Origin: Clostridium sp. CAG:575
GTDB lineage: Bacteria; Bacillota; Clostridia; TANB77; CAG-508
Assembly: GCA_000435535.1 (NCBI GenBank)
Contig: FR884508.1
Location: 1-14,212 of the forward strand
Length of the DNA stretch: 14,212 nucleotides
Reading direction: 5' to 3'
The translations under genes were made by a program, and so were the position numbers. Position 1 is the stretch's first letter; every line of letters begins with the position of its first letter. Shown here piece by piece: positions 1-7,181 of the stretch. The notes below the pieces were generated by a model. That model was not told the origin of the DNA and did not search any database. It was given only the letters and a program-made list of their open reading frames with translations.

Positions 1-57
1 ACTTTCTCATGATATAAATTATAAAATAAAAAATATATTAAAAAATAAATTAGTAAA

Positions 58-62
58 AGGAG
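58..62 (+). promoter_or_regulatory. Ribosome binding site of guaB
   Basis: AGGAG lies 9 bases before the ATG at 72 and fixes that start. The promoter is not resolved: only 57 bases of AT-rich sequence lie upstream before the window edge, and no clear -35/-10 pair is seen in them. Confidence 0.8.
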
Positions 63-71
63 AAAAGAAAA

Positions 72-1583
72 ATGGCAAAGATTTTAGAAGATATTTCAAG
101 AACATTTAATGAGTTCTTATTATTACCAAATTTGACAACAGAGGAGTGTATACCAAATAATGTATCTTTAAAAACTCCACTTGTAAAATTCAAAAAAGGA
201 GAAGAACCAAAATATTCTGCAAATGTTCCAATGGTTTCTGCAATCATGCAATCTGTATCTGGCGAAAAAATGGGTATAGCTTTAGCAAGAGAAGGTGGAG
301 TAGCTTTTATTTATGGAGCACAATCAATTGAAGCAGAAGCAGAAATGGTTAAACATGTAAAAAAACATAAAGCTGGTTTTGTAATAAGTGATTCTAACGT
401 AAAAAGTGGAACAACATTAAGAGAAGTATTAGAATTAGTAGAAGAGACTGGACATTCAACAGTAATGATAACAGAAGATGGAACAGAAAATGGAAAATTT
501 TTAGGTTTAGTTACTGATAAAGATTATAGAGTATCAAGAGATAACCTAGATGCGCCAATTGACAATTATATGACACCAAAAGAAAACGTTATTTGGGCAG
601 AAGAAGGAATCAATTTAGGAGAAGCAAATGATAAAATATGGGAAACAAAAAAAGAATGTTTACCAATTTTAACAAAAGAAGGTAACTTAAAATATTTAGT
701 ATTCAGAAAAGATTATGAAGAAAGAAAAAATAATCCAAATTCTTTGTTAGATGAAAATAAAAGATATATTGTTGGTGCAGGAATTAATACTAGAGATTAT
801 AAAGAAAGAATTCCAGCATTAGTAGAAGCTGGAGCAGATATGCTTTGTATGGATTCATCAGATGGATATTCAGTATGGCAAAAGAACACTATTGACTTTG
901 TAAGAGAAAAATATGGAGATAGTGTAAAAATTGGTGCAGGTAATGTTGTAGATAAAGAAGGATTTTTATATTTAGCAAAAGCTGGAGCAGACTTTATAAA
1001 AGTAGGAGTTGGCGGTGGTTCAATTTGTATCACCCGAGAAACAAAAGGAATTGGACGTGGACAAGCAAGTGCTTTAATAGATGTTGTTGCAGCACGTGAT
1101 GAATATTACAAAGAAACAGGAGTATATATTCCAGTATGCTCTGATGGTGGAATAGTACATGATCATCATATAACAATAGCACTTGCTTTAGGAGCAGACT
1201 TTGTTATGATGGGAAGATATTTTGCGAGATTTGATGAAAGCCCTACAAGAGTTTTACAAATAGGAAACAACTATGTTAAAGAATATTGGGGAGAAGGTTC
1301 AAATCGTGCTAGAAATTGGCAAAGATATGACCTAGGAGGAGATAAGAAAAAATTATCTTTTGAAGAAGGGGTAGATTCTTATATACCTTATGCTGGTTCT
1401 TTAAAGAGTAATTTATCTGTAACAGTTGCTAAAATTAAATCAACTATGTGTAACTGTGGTGTAACTTCAATAAAAGAATTACATGAAAAAGCTAGATTAA
1501 CTTTAGTTTCTAATGTAAGTATTGCTGAAGGTAGTGCTCATGATGTTATGCTAAAAGAGGTAGATAAAAATTATAATAATTAA
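72..1583 (+). CDS. guaB: IMP dehydrogenase, protozoan (Tritrichomonas)-like type with CBS domains
   Basis: Inosine-5'-monophosphate dehydrogenase oxidises IMP to XMP with NAD+, the committed step of guanine nucleotide synthesis in the cytoplasm. The 503-residue protein shows a (beta/alpha)8 barrel split by a CBS-pair insert at about residues 100-220. Catalytic Cys319 lies in the loop [10 protein letters not shown], the IMP phosphate-site segment CSDGGI follows at about 357-362, and the mobile-flap dyad is Arg418-Tyr419 in WQRYDLGG. These positions match the numbering I recall for the T. foetus enzyme, and many blocks ([26 protein letters not shown]) look close to it rather than to the Bacillus type. 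The start has an AGGAG site. The gene stands alone and ends in a strong terminator. Function is secure; the closeness to T. foetus is from memory. Confidence 0.96.
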   Translation: MAKILEDISRTFNEFLLLPNLTTEECIPNNVSLKTPLVKFKKGEEPKYSANVPMVSAIMQSVSGEKMGIALAREGGVAFIYGAQSIEAEAEMVKHVKKHKAGFVISDSNVKSGTTLREVLELVEETGHSTVMITEDGTENGKFLGLVTDKDYRVSRDNLDAPIDNYMTPKENVIWAEEGINLGEANDKIWETKKECLPILTKEGNLKYLVFRKDYEERKNNPNSLLDENKRYIVGAGINTRDYKERIPALVEAGADMLCMDSSDGYSVWQKNTIDFVREKYGDSVKIGAGNVVDKEGFLYLAKAGADFIKVGVGGGSICITRETKGIGRGQASALIDVVAARDEYYKETGVYIPVCSDGGIVHDHHITIALALGADFVMMGRYFARFDESPTRVLQIGNNYVKEYWGEGSNRARNWQRYDLGGDKKKLSFEEGVDSYIPYAGSLKSNLSVTVAKIKSTMCNCGVTSIKELHEKARLTLVSNVSIAEGSAHDVMLKEVDKNYNN

Positions 1584-1589
1584 TTTTTT

Positions 1590-1623
1590 AAGGTCTTATG
1601 GAATTTTCCATAAGACCTTTTTT
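1590..1623 (+). terminator. Rho-independent terminator of guaB
   Basis: A 13-bp stem (1590-1602 with 1607-1619, core AGGTCTTATGG) has a 4-base loop and is followed by a run of six T (1618-1623). It starts 6 bases after the guaB stop. Read on the minus strand the hairpin is followed by A, not T, so it should act mainly on guaB transcripts although the convergent gene ends at 1624. Confidence 0.9.
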
Positions 1624-2079
1624 CTAAAGTATTCCAGCAGTAGGAATATAGCTATCATCAGGAGGATAAACATATTCTTCAGAAGGTTTCTCAGTATGTT
1701 CAATATTTGTAATTTTTATAATCGGCATATCGCCATGATAATTACCTTTAACAATTTCGCCTGTTACATTAATCCATGTATCATTTTCAAAATCTTTTGC
1801 ATTGTTACATTCACACAAAAAACCTACAACAACAGTTTGAGAGTTAGAACTAACAATCATATTCCTAGCTAATACAAATTGATTTTCTTGTAAATCTAAA
1901 ACTCTGTAAACATATCCAGTAAAATTAATTTTTAAACCAACATAAGAATCAATATTTTCATGTACAGCTTTTAATACATTAGTATAATTTTTGACTTGAA
2001 TTTGAGATACTCCGTTTCGAGGTAGGCATTTGCTAGAATTTGATGAACTATTTGTTGCACCAGCAAAAACTTTATACAT
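1624..2079 (-). CDS. DUF1980/OB-fold-like small protein, probably N-terminally disrupted
   Basis: A 151-residue open frame. Residues about 50-125 resemble the C-terminal domain of the DUF1980/TIGR03943 (YcgQ-like) family: a GYVY strand, then FVLARNMIV, then CECNNAKDF and WINVTGEI, a beta-rich OB-like layout. A low-complexity Ser/Asn stretch (about 9-16) precedes it. The ATG at 2079 has an AGGA site 6 bases away and could be used. However, the same frame stays open upstream to 2151 and encodes a hydrophobic stretch (KYFFIGVIILLIFILGIV) that looks like a membrane anchor. That extension has no start: the in-frame ATG at 2163-2161 is followed three codons later by TAA (2154-2152). A better-placed ATG at 2176-2174, with AGAGGA 6 bases upstream, is in another frame. 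The gene may therefore be a damaged membrane-anchored protein. Function unknown. Confidence 0.55.
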   Translation of the reverse strand: MYKVFAGATNSSSNSSKCLPRNGVSQIQVKNYTNVLKAVHENIDSYVGLKINFTGYVYRVLDLQENQFVLARNMIVSSNSQTVVVGFLCECNNAKDFENDTWINVTGEIVKGNYHGDMPIIKITNIEHTEKPSEEYVYPPDDSYIPTAGIL

Positions 2080-2173
2080 AACAATTCCTAAAATAAAAAT
2101 TAAAAGAATAATTACACCAATAAAGAAATATTTAAAAACTTTACTACCGATTTATTTTAACATTGAATACAAA

Positions 2174-2188
2174 CATATAAAATCCTCT
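2174..2188 (-). promoter_or_regulatory. Strong ribosome binding site and orphan ATG upstream of the minus-strand gene
   Basis: On the minus strand AGAGGA (2188-2183) is followed after 6 bases by ATG (2176-2174). This looks like the original translation start of the 1624-2079 gene, but its frame closes after 10 codons at TAG. A one-base change around 2143-2150 would join it to the membrane-segment frame. Inference. Confidence 0.45.
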
Positions 2189-2299
2189 TTTCATTATAAG
2201 TTTAATAAAATATATGATAAAAATATATAAATATGACAAGAAGGGATAGCACTGTAAATAAAACTTAAAAAATCCATTTGTTTTTTTACCTGAAAACTA

Positions 2300-2328
2300 T
2301 TGCTAAAAAATATATTTAGTGATATAGT
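2300..2328 (+). promoter_or_regulatory. Sigma-A-type promoter of secA
   Basis: TTGCTA (2300-2305) and TATAGT (2323-2328) are separated by exactly 17 bases, giving a transcript start near 2335 and a leader of about 40 bases before the secA ATG. No structured leader is evident. Confidence 0.65.
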
Positions 2329-2359
2329 TACAAAGGAAAATAACGAAAATAAAAAACTT

Positions 2360-2365
2360 AGGAGG
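2360..2365 (+). promoter_or_regulatory. Ribosome binding site of secA
   Basis: AGGAGG followed by AAGG, 11 bases before the ATG at 2377. It supports this start; no closer in-frame start has a comparable site. Confidence 0.75.
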
Positions 2366-2376
2366 AAGGTACTAAT

Positions 2377-5130
2377 ATGAAATTATTTAAGACATATAGT
2401 GAAAAAGAAGTAAAAAGAGTAATGCCTATTGTAAACAAAATCAATAGCTTAGAAGAAGAAATGACAAAATTAACAGACAAAGAGTTAAGAGAAAAAACAG
2501 ATTATTTCAAAAAACAATTAGAAGAAGGAAAAACATTAGATGATATATTACCAGAAGCATTTGCAGTAGTAAGAGAAGCATCAAAAAGAACATTAGGAAT
2601 GAGACATTTCGATGTTCAATTAATAGGTGGAATCATATTACATCAAGGAAGAATTGCAGAAATGAAAACTGGTGAAGGAAAAACATTAGTTGCAACATTA
2701 CCAGTATACTTAAATGCACTTGAAGAAAAAGGTGTACACGTAATTACAGTAAACGATTACTTAGCAAAAAGAGATAGTGAATGGATGGGAAAACTATATA
2801 AATTCTTAGGATTATCTGTAGGATTAGTTATAGCAGGAATGGATCCAGAAGCAAAACAAAAAGCATATGCAGCTGATATTACATATGGTACAAATAATGA
2901 ATTTGGTTTTGATTACTTAAGAGACAATATGGTAATTTATAAAAATCAATTAGTACAAAGAGGACTACACTATGCAATAGTTGACGAAATTGATAGTATT
3001 TTGATAGATGAAGCAAGAACACCACTTATTATTTCTGGTAGAGCAAATGAATCATCAGATTTATACAAAAAAGCAAATGATTTCGTAAGAAAACTAGAAG
3101 CAAAAGTTATAATAGAAGAAGATATAAAAGACTTTGAACAAGCAGAAGATAATGAAAAATACGATTATATAGTTGACTTAAAAGCAAAATCTGCATCATT
3201 AACACAAAAAGGTATTAAGAAAGCAGAAGAATTTTTTGGACTAGAAAACTTTAACGACTTAGAGAATTCAACATTAGTTCACCATGTAAACCAAGCATTA
3301 CGTGCACATGGAGTAATGAAAAAAGATATAGATTACATCGTAAAAGATGGAGAAGTTCTAATTGTAGATGAATTTACAGGTCGTATTATGTATGGTAGAA
3401 GATACAATAACGGATTACATCAAGCAATAGAAGCAAAAGAAAAAGTTAAAATTGCAGATGAATCAAAAACACTTGCAACAATTACATTCCAAAACTACTT
3501 TAGAATGTATGACAAATTATCAGGTATGACAGGTACTGCTATGACAGAAGAATCAGAATTCGAAGAAATATATAACTTAGATGTTGTAGAAATACCAACA
3601 AACAAACCAATGGTTCGTAATGATAAAAATGATGTTATATATAAAAACGAAGCAGCAAAATTTAGAGCAGTAGTTGAAGATGTAAAAGCAAGCCATGCAA
3701 AAGGACAACCAGTTTTAATTGGTACAGTTTCAATTGAAAAATCTGAAAAATTAAGTAAATTATTAACAGAAGCTCGTATTCCACATGAAGTATTAAATGC
3801 TAAATCACATGAAAAAGAAGCTATGATAGTTGCACAAGCTGGTAAATTTGGAGCTGTTACAATAGCAACAAACATGGCAGGACGTGGTACTGATATCATG
3901 TTAGGTGGAAATAGTGAATATTTAGCAAAAGAAGAAATGAAGAAAAATAAAGTACCAGAATACTTAATAGAAGAATCTAACACATATTATGAAACAGATG
4001 ACCAAGATATATTAAGAGCTAGAGAACAATTCAATAAAGCAGTTGAAAAATATGATGAAAAAATCAAAGATGAAAAAGAAAAAGTAATCAATGCAGGTGG
4101 ATTAAAAATAATTGGTACAGAAAGACATGAATCAAGAAGAATTGACAACCAATTAAGAGGACGTTCTGGACGTCAAGGAGATGTCGGAGAATCACAATTC
4201 TACATTGGACTTGATGATGATTTAATGAAAATCTTTGGTGGAGATGCTATAACAAAAGTTTATAATACATTAGGTGCAGATGAAAACATGCCAATAGCAT
4301 CAAGAATGATATCAAAAACAGTTGAAAATGCTCAAAAGAAAGTTGAAGGAAGAAACTTTAGTATTCGTAAAAATGTATTAAAATATGATGATGTTATGAA
4401 TGCACAAAGAGAAATTATATACACACAAAGAAGAGAAGTATTAGATGGAGAAGATATCCATCAAAACATCTTAAATATGATTAATACAATAGCGGAAGAA
4501 ACTGTTGCAATGTTTGTAGAAGGCGAAGATGGAAAATCTGTAAATGAAGAATCATTAATACCAGAAATAACAAATATTTTCGGATTAGATATGGCTGAAT
4601 TTATTAAAGCAAATAAAAATGATTCAACAGCAATCATAGAAGAAATAGAAAAACAAGCAATTTCTAAATACCAAGCTAAAGAAGATGAAATTACACCAGA
4701 AAGAATGAGAGAACTTGAAAGAATAGTAATGCTTAAAGTTGTTGATGAAAAATGGATGGATCACATTGACAACATGGATGAATTAAAAAATGGTATTGGA
4801 TTACGTGCATATGGACAACAAGACCCAGTTGTAAAATACAGAGTTGAAGGTATGGACATGTTTGAAGAAATGATTGCAAATATAAAAGTAGATGTTGTTA
4901 AAATCCTTATGAATATAAGAAGACAAAATCAAAATGCACAAAGACAAGAAACAGCAAAAATTACAGGTGCGGCATTAGAAGCTATTAATAGTGTTGATGG
5001 TGGTAAAAAAATAAGTACACCAGAATATAGCCAAACAGTTGTAAATGAAGGACCAAAAGTAGGTAGAAACGACAAGTGCCCATGCGGCTCAGGTCTTAAA
5101 TATAAAAATTGTTGTGGAAAAAATAAGTAA
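2377..5130 (+). CDS. secA: Preprotein translocase motor ATPase SecA
   Basis: SecA couples ATP hydrolysis to pushing unfolded preproteins through the SecYEG channel at the cytoplasmic membrane. At 917 residues it is complete. Walker A is TGEGKT (about 98-103) and the DEAD-box-like Walker B is VDEIDS (202-207). The NBD1/PPXD boundary motifs [11 protein letters not shown] and [10 protein letters not shown] are present. NBD2 has [11 protein letters not shown] and [23 protein letters not shown], whose final arginines are the finger residues. The helical wing/scaffold region follows, and a C-terminal zinc SEC-C motif has Cys901, Cys903, Cys912 and Cys913 (CPCGSG...NCCG), which in the family binds SecB and/or lipid. 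The length is somewhat above B. subtilis SecA because the C-terminal linker and zinc motif are retained. The gene has its own promoter. In many Firmicutes prfB follows directly; here about 4.1 kb intervene. No convincing terminator is seen after it. Confidence 0.98.
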   Translation: MKLFKTYSEKEVKRVMPIVNKINSLEEEMTKLTDKELREKTDYFKKQLEEGKTLDDILPEAFAVVREASKRTLGMRHFDVQLIGGIILHQGRIAEMKTGEGKTLVATLPVYLNALEEKGVHVITVNDYLAKRDSEWMGKLYKFLGLSVGLVIAGMDPEAKQKAYAADITYGTNNEFGFDYLRDNMVIYKNQLVQRGLHYAIVDEIDSILIDEARTPLIISGRANESSDLYKKANDFVRKLEAKVIIEEDIKDFEQAEDNEKYDYIVDLKAKSASLTQKGIKKAEEFFGLENFNDLENSTLVHHVNQALRAHGVMKKDIDYIVKDGEVLIVDEFTGRIMYGRRYNNGLHQAIEAKEKVKIADESKTLATITFQNYFRMYDKLSGMTGTAMTEESEFEEIYNLDVVEIPTNKPMVRNDKNDVIYKNEAAKFRAVVEDVKASHAKGQPVLIGTVSIEKSEKLSKLLTEARIPHEVLNAKSHEKEAMIVAQAGKFGAVTIATNMAGRGTDIMLGGNSEYLAKEEMKKNKVPEYLIEESNTYYETDDQDILRAREQFNKAVEKYDEKIKDEKEKVINAGGLKIIGTERHESRRIDNQLRGRSGRQGDVGESQFYIGLDDDLMKIFGGDAITKVYNTLGADENMPIASRMISKTVENAQKKVEGRNFSIRKNVLKYDDVMNAQREIIYTQRREVLDGEDIHQNILNMINTIAEETVAMFVEGEDGKSVNEESLIPEITNIFGLDMAEFIKANKNDSTAIIEEIEKQAISKYQAKEDEITPERMRELERIVMLKVVDEKWMDHIDNMDELKNGIGLRAYGQQDPVVKYRVEGMDMFEEMIANIKVDVVKILMNIRRQNQNAQRQETAKITGAALEAINSVDGGKKISTPEYSQTVVNEGPKVGRNDKCPCGSGLKYKNCCGKNK

Positions 5131-5215
5131 TATTAGCATTTTTAGCGATTAGAATTTTTAAACAAATATTTAATTTTGGAATAAAAATATAAAAAATAAA
5201 TAAAAACTTTCCTTT

Positions 5216-5243
5216 TTGAAATAATATGATTTAATATTATTAG
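5216..5243 (+). promoter_or_regulatory. Possible promoter of the XRE-Fic remnant
   Basis: TTGAAA (5216-5221), a 16-base spacer and TATTAG (5238-5243) lie just upstream of the remnant's AGGAG site. The -10 match is weak. Confidence 0.3.
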
Positions 5244-5250
5244 AGTAAAA

Positions 5251-5656
5251 AGGAGAGTTTTATTATATTAAGAGAAAAAAATAAAATTATATAGAGAAAG
5301 TAAAAACATGACACAAGTTGAAATCGCAGAGTTATTAGGGGTAAAACCAGCTACAATTTTTAAATATGAAGCTGGAACATTAGAGGCTAATATGGAATTA
5401 TTAAAAAACTATAAATGAAATAATAGAATTTCATGCAAAGTTTGAAAAGATACATCCGTTTCAAGATGGTAATGGTAGAATAGGAAGAATAATTGCTTTC
5501 AAAGAATGTTTAAAGAATAATATACTACCATTTATCCTTTTAGATAAAGATAAATTATTTTACTATAGAGGATTAAATCAATATCAAACTAATAAAGAAA
5601 AAGGATATTTAATTGATACTTGTTTGAATGCTCAAGTATACACTGTTTCCGCTTGA
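5251..5656 (+). pseudogene. Decayed XRE helix-turn-helix / Fic-domain gene
   Basis: A good AGGAG site (5251-5255) is followed at the right distance by ATA (5265-5267), apparently a mutated ATG. From there the frame reads LREK, then a run of A carries one extra base (near 5280), and the continuing frame reads IKLYRESKN into MTQVEIAELLGVKPATIFKYEAG (ORF 5308-5418, 36 codons from its ATG), a typical XRE/HTH_3 DNA-binding helix pair. It stops at TGA 5416. The +1 frame, open from 5405 to TGA 5654 but with no start codon, encodes NEIIEFHAKFEKIHPFQDGNGRIGR, the intact Fic motif (HPFxDGNGRxxR), and the following Fic helices up to GYLIDTCLNAQ. It then ends in an unrelated VYTVSA tail. Most of the Fic N-terminus and its C-terminus are therefore missing. 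Intact Fic proteins transfer AMP (or related groups) to target proteins. Whether this was one fused gene or two neighbours cannot be told. Confidence 0.8.
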
Positions 5657-5847
5657 AGAAAATGCATATTATTAAAGGATGCGATGTTCTGAAGAGTTAA
5701 TTAAAAATTACTTGTTTTTATTTTATTTGTCATAACTATTAGTTATATCAAAAGTATAAAAAAGTATTTTTAAAAAAAACAATATATAGTATAATAAAAA
5801 TGTAAAAAAATTTATAATAAGTGATTTATAAAAAGGAGGTAAACTTT
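5657..5847 (+). promoter_or_regulatory. Intergenic leader of the orphan gene: candidate -10 and small palindrome
   Basis: This AT-rich stretch holds a 6+6 inverted repeat, ATAACT-ATT-AGTTAT (5732-5746). It overlaps the end of a TTGTCA (5727-5732) that has no good -10 partner. A clean TATAAT at 5790-5795 has only a poor TTTTTA at the -35 position. AAAAGGAGG (5831-5839 region) lies 9 bases before the ATG at 5848. Nothing else is recognisable. Confidence 0.4.
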
Positions 5848-6678
5848 ATGCGGGAATATTATGGAGAACTAAGTAATTGTTTAGAGTACATTGAAGACAA
5901 AAAACACAAAGCTATTCCATGGAAAGATTATGAATTTTCTTTTAAATTTCATAATAGTACTAATTACACATTGGAATTAAAAAGAAAAGGAAAGCATTAT
6001 AGTTTTGCAACAGTTGAACCAAAAGAAGAACTTCAAATTCAGGTTGATAAATGGGGAGATGGAGAAATTTTTGTGTACGCAAAAGAGGATATGAAGCTAA
6101 AATGCAACTTTGATATTGAGCGTGGTTGCATGATAAAAAGAAACTTAGTAGAACATATAAAAGATAAAGTTTATATTGCACCGGTTTTTAAAAACGGTAT
6201 AATCACAATAGTAACATGTGATAATTGTGGACCTAATTTTGGAAAAGAAGTTAAATATAAGATTAGTCCATTAGAAAAACCAGCTAAAATGATTAAGGTT
6301 TGTAATTTTACATCTTATGACATTATTATTTCTATGGAAAACGCAGTAATTCAACGAATAGAATCTAATAATAAAAGAAATGAAAAATGTCATTCAAAAT
6401 TTGTTGGTATTCCATTAAATGGTATTATATATATTGATACTGTATCTGAGGAAATAACATGGAAAGATGATTATGGCGTTCGTGAAGCTGCAATACTTCG
6501 GGTTAATGGATGTTGCATAAAAATTAATAATGGAAGTTGTTCTGAATGTATTAGTGTTATAGGACCAGAACTTTCAGAACCATATATTCGTCACTTATAC
6601 GCAAGTTTTAGAAGAAATCTTAAATATGAAGGTGATGTTAATATTAGGTGCAACACTATTGATTATAGGATTGATTAA
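5848..6678 (+). CDS. Orphan protein with two similar beta-rich halves, function unknown
   Basis: I do not recognise this 276-residue protein. The start is ATG 5848: a strong AAGGAGG precedes it, whereas the longer in-frame GTG at 5821 would put that site inside the gene. It has no signal peptide or membrane segment and should be cytoplasmic. An internal duplication is suggested. FKFHNSTNYTLEL (32-44) aligns with IKVCNFTSYDIII (149-161), each followed about 26-30 residues later by a Gly-led strand, GDGEIFVYAKED (70-81) and NGIIYIDTVSEE (191-202). The N-x-T-x-Y strand opening recalls aegerolysin/actinoporin-like beta-sandwich folds, but that is a weak resemblance. It is cysteine-rich (12 Cys, mostly in the C-terminal half, including GCC and GSCSEC), which could mean metal binding. 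Its neighbours are gene remnants, so context gives no function. Confidence 0.75.
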   Translation: MREYYGELSNCLEYIEDKKHKAIPWKDYEFSFKFHNSTNYTLELKRKGKHYSFATVEPKEELQIQVDKWGDGEIFVYAKEDMKLKCNFDIERGCMIKRNLVEHIKDKVYIAPVFKNGIITIVTCDNCGPNFGKEVKYKISPLEKPAKMIKVCNFTSYDIIISMENAVIQRIESNNKRNEKCHSKFVGIPLNGIIYIDTVSEEITWKDDYGVREAAILRVNGCCIKINNGSCSECISVIGPELSEPYIRHLYASFRRNLKYEGDVNIRCNTIDYRID

Positions 6679-6696
6679 GTCCAAATCACAAAAAGA

Positions 6697-6716
6697 TAGA
6701 CTAATTTTTAAGTCTA
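6697..6716 (+). terminator. Small hairpin after the orphan gene
   Basis: A perfect 6-bp stem, TAGACT/AGTCTA (6697-6702 with 6711-6716), has an 8-base loop. It has no T run of its own and lies 18 bases after the stop. It may form a tandem structure with the next hairpin. Confidence 0.3.
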
Positions 6717-6718
6717 AG

Positions 6719-6753
6719 AAAAGCATGGGATGTATTGAATATTTCATGCTTTT
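6719..6753 (+). terminator. Probable terminator hairpin of the orphan gene
   Basis: The 9-bp stem AAAAGCATG/CATGCTTTT (6719-6727 with 6745-6753) has a 17-base loop and a short T4 end. It is weaker than the other terminators in the window and overlaps the promoter-like element of the LysR remnant. Confidence 0.45.
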
Positions 6754-6763
6754 ATGATATAAA
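6735..6763 (+). promoter_or_regulatory. Promoter-like element of the LysR remnant
   Basis: TTGAAT (6735-6740) and TATAAA (6758-6763) have a 17-base spacer. They lie just upstream of the AGGAG site (6786-6790) and ATG of the LysR stub. Confidence 0.45.
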
Positions 6764-6798
6764 AAATATGTAAAAGTATACATTCAGGAGTGATATAA

Positions 6799-6930
6799 AT
6801 GATAGATTTTGAATTATATAGGATTTTTGTTGCAGTTGCAAAAGTAGAAAATATAAAAAAACACTTTGTTAAGTTATATAAAAACTTGTCTATAAAAAAT
6901 GTACATAGACAAGTTTTTTTGAGAAAATAA
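6799..6930 (+). pseudogene. 5' remnant of a LysR-family transcription regulator
   Basis: A 43-codon frame with AGGAG 8 bases upstream. Its first 20 or so residues, MIDFELYRIFVAVAKVENI, match the first helix of the LysR winged helix-turn-helix (typical continuation: a T/S-K-A-S-E-K-L recognition region). After residue 20 the sequence departs, with no recognition helix and no effector domain, and it runs straight into a terminator hairpin. It is a truncated stub, not a functional regulator. LysR genes often sit beside the transporter they control, so it may once have served the efflux gene downstream; that is inference. Confidence 0.65.
6881..6920 (+). terminator. Strong rho-independent terminator
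   Basis: A 13-bp stem (6881-6893 with 6905-6917, core ACTTGTCTAT/ATAGACAAGT), an 11-base loop and seven T (6914-6920). It lies inside the LysR stub's frame, so it was probably the terminator of a larger former gene brought close by deletion. It insulates the downstream efflux gene. Confidence 0.85.
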
Positions 6931-7181
6931 GTCAAATAGTTTGTTTTTTATTACTAATAATATAGTCTATTTAAATTTACTTCAAAGGTAACTCTATAGA
7001 AAAAATTAACGAAAAAGTTTCATTTTTGTTTGACAAATTTTTAAAAAAATTATATAATAGTAAAGTTCGCTAAGACATTAATAAATAGAAAAAAGATATA
7101 AAATTACTTAAACTTAAGAAAAAATTTATACTGTATTCATTATTCAAATGTCAAATTTTATAATAAAAAGAGGAGGAAGAA
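6931..7181 (+). promoter_or_regulatory. Promoter and leader of the MATE-kinase gene
   Basis: A full-consensus sigma-A promoter: TTGACA (7030-7035), 17 bases, TATAAT (7053-7058). Transcription should start near 7065, leaving a leader of about 115 bases. I see no riboswitch or attenuator that I can name in it. AGGAGG (7171-7176) lies 5 bases before the ATG at 7182. The bases from 6931 to 7029 hold nothing recognisable. Confidence 0.85.

Noticed and set aside
2030..2230. Plus-strand 66-codon frame
   Set aside because: It is mostly opposite the minus-strand DUF1980-like gene and its upstream anchor region, has no ribosome site and has low-complexity AT-rich content.
3495..3983. Minus-strand 162-codon frame inside secA
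   Set aside because: It is a mirror of a highly conserved secA region with no start signal; a shadow frame.
5821..5847. GTG start extending the orphan protein by nine residues
   Set aside because: The AAGGAGG ribosome site would then be inside the coding region; ATG 5848 is placed correctly after it.
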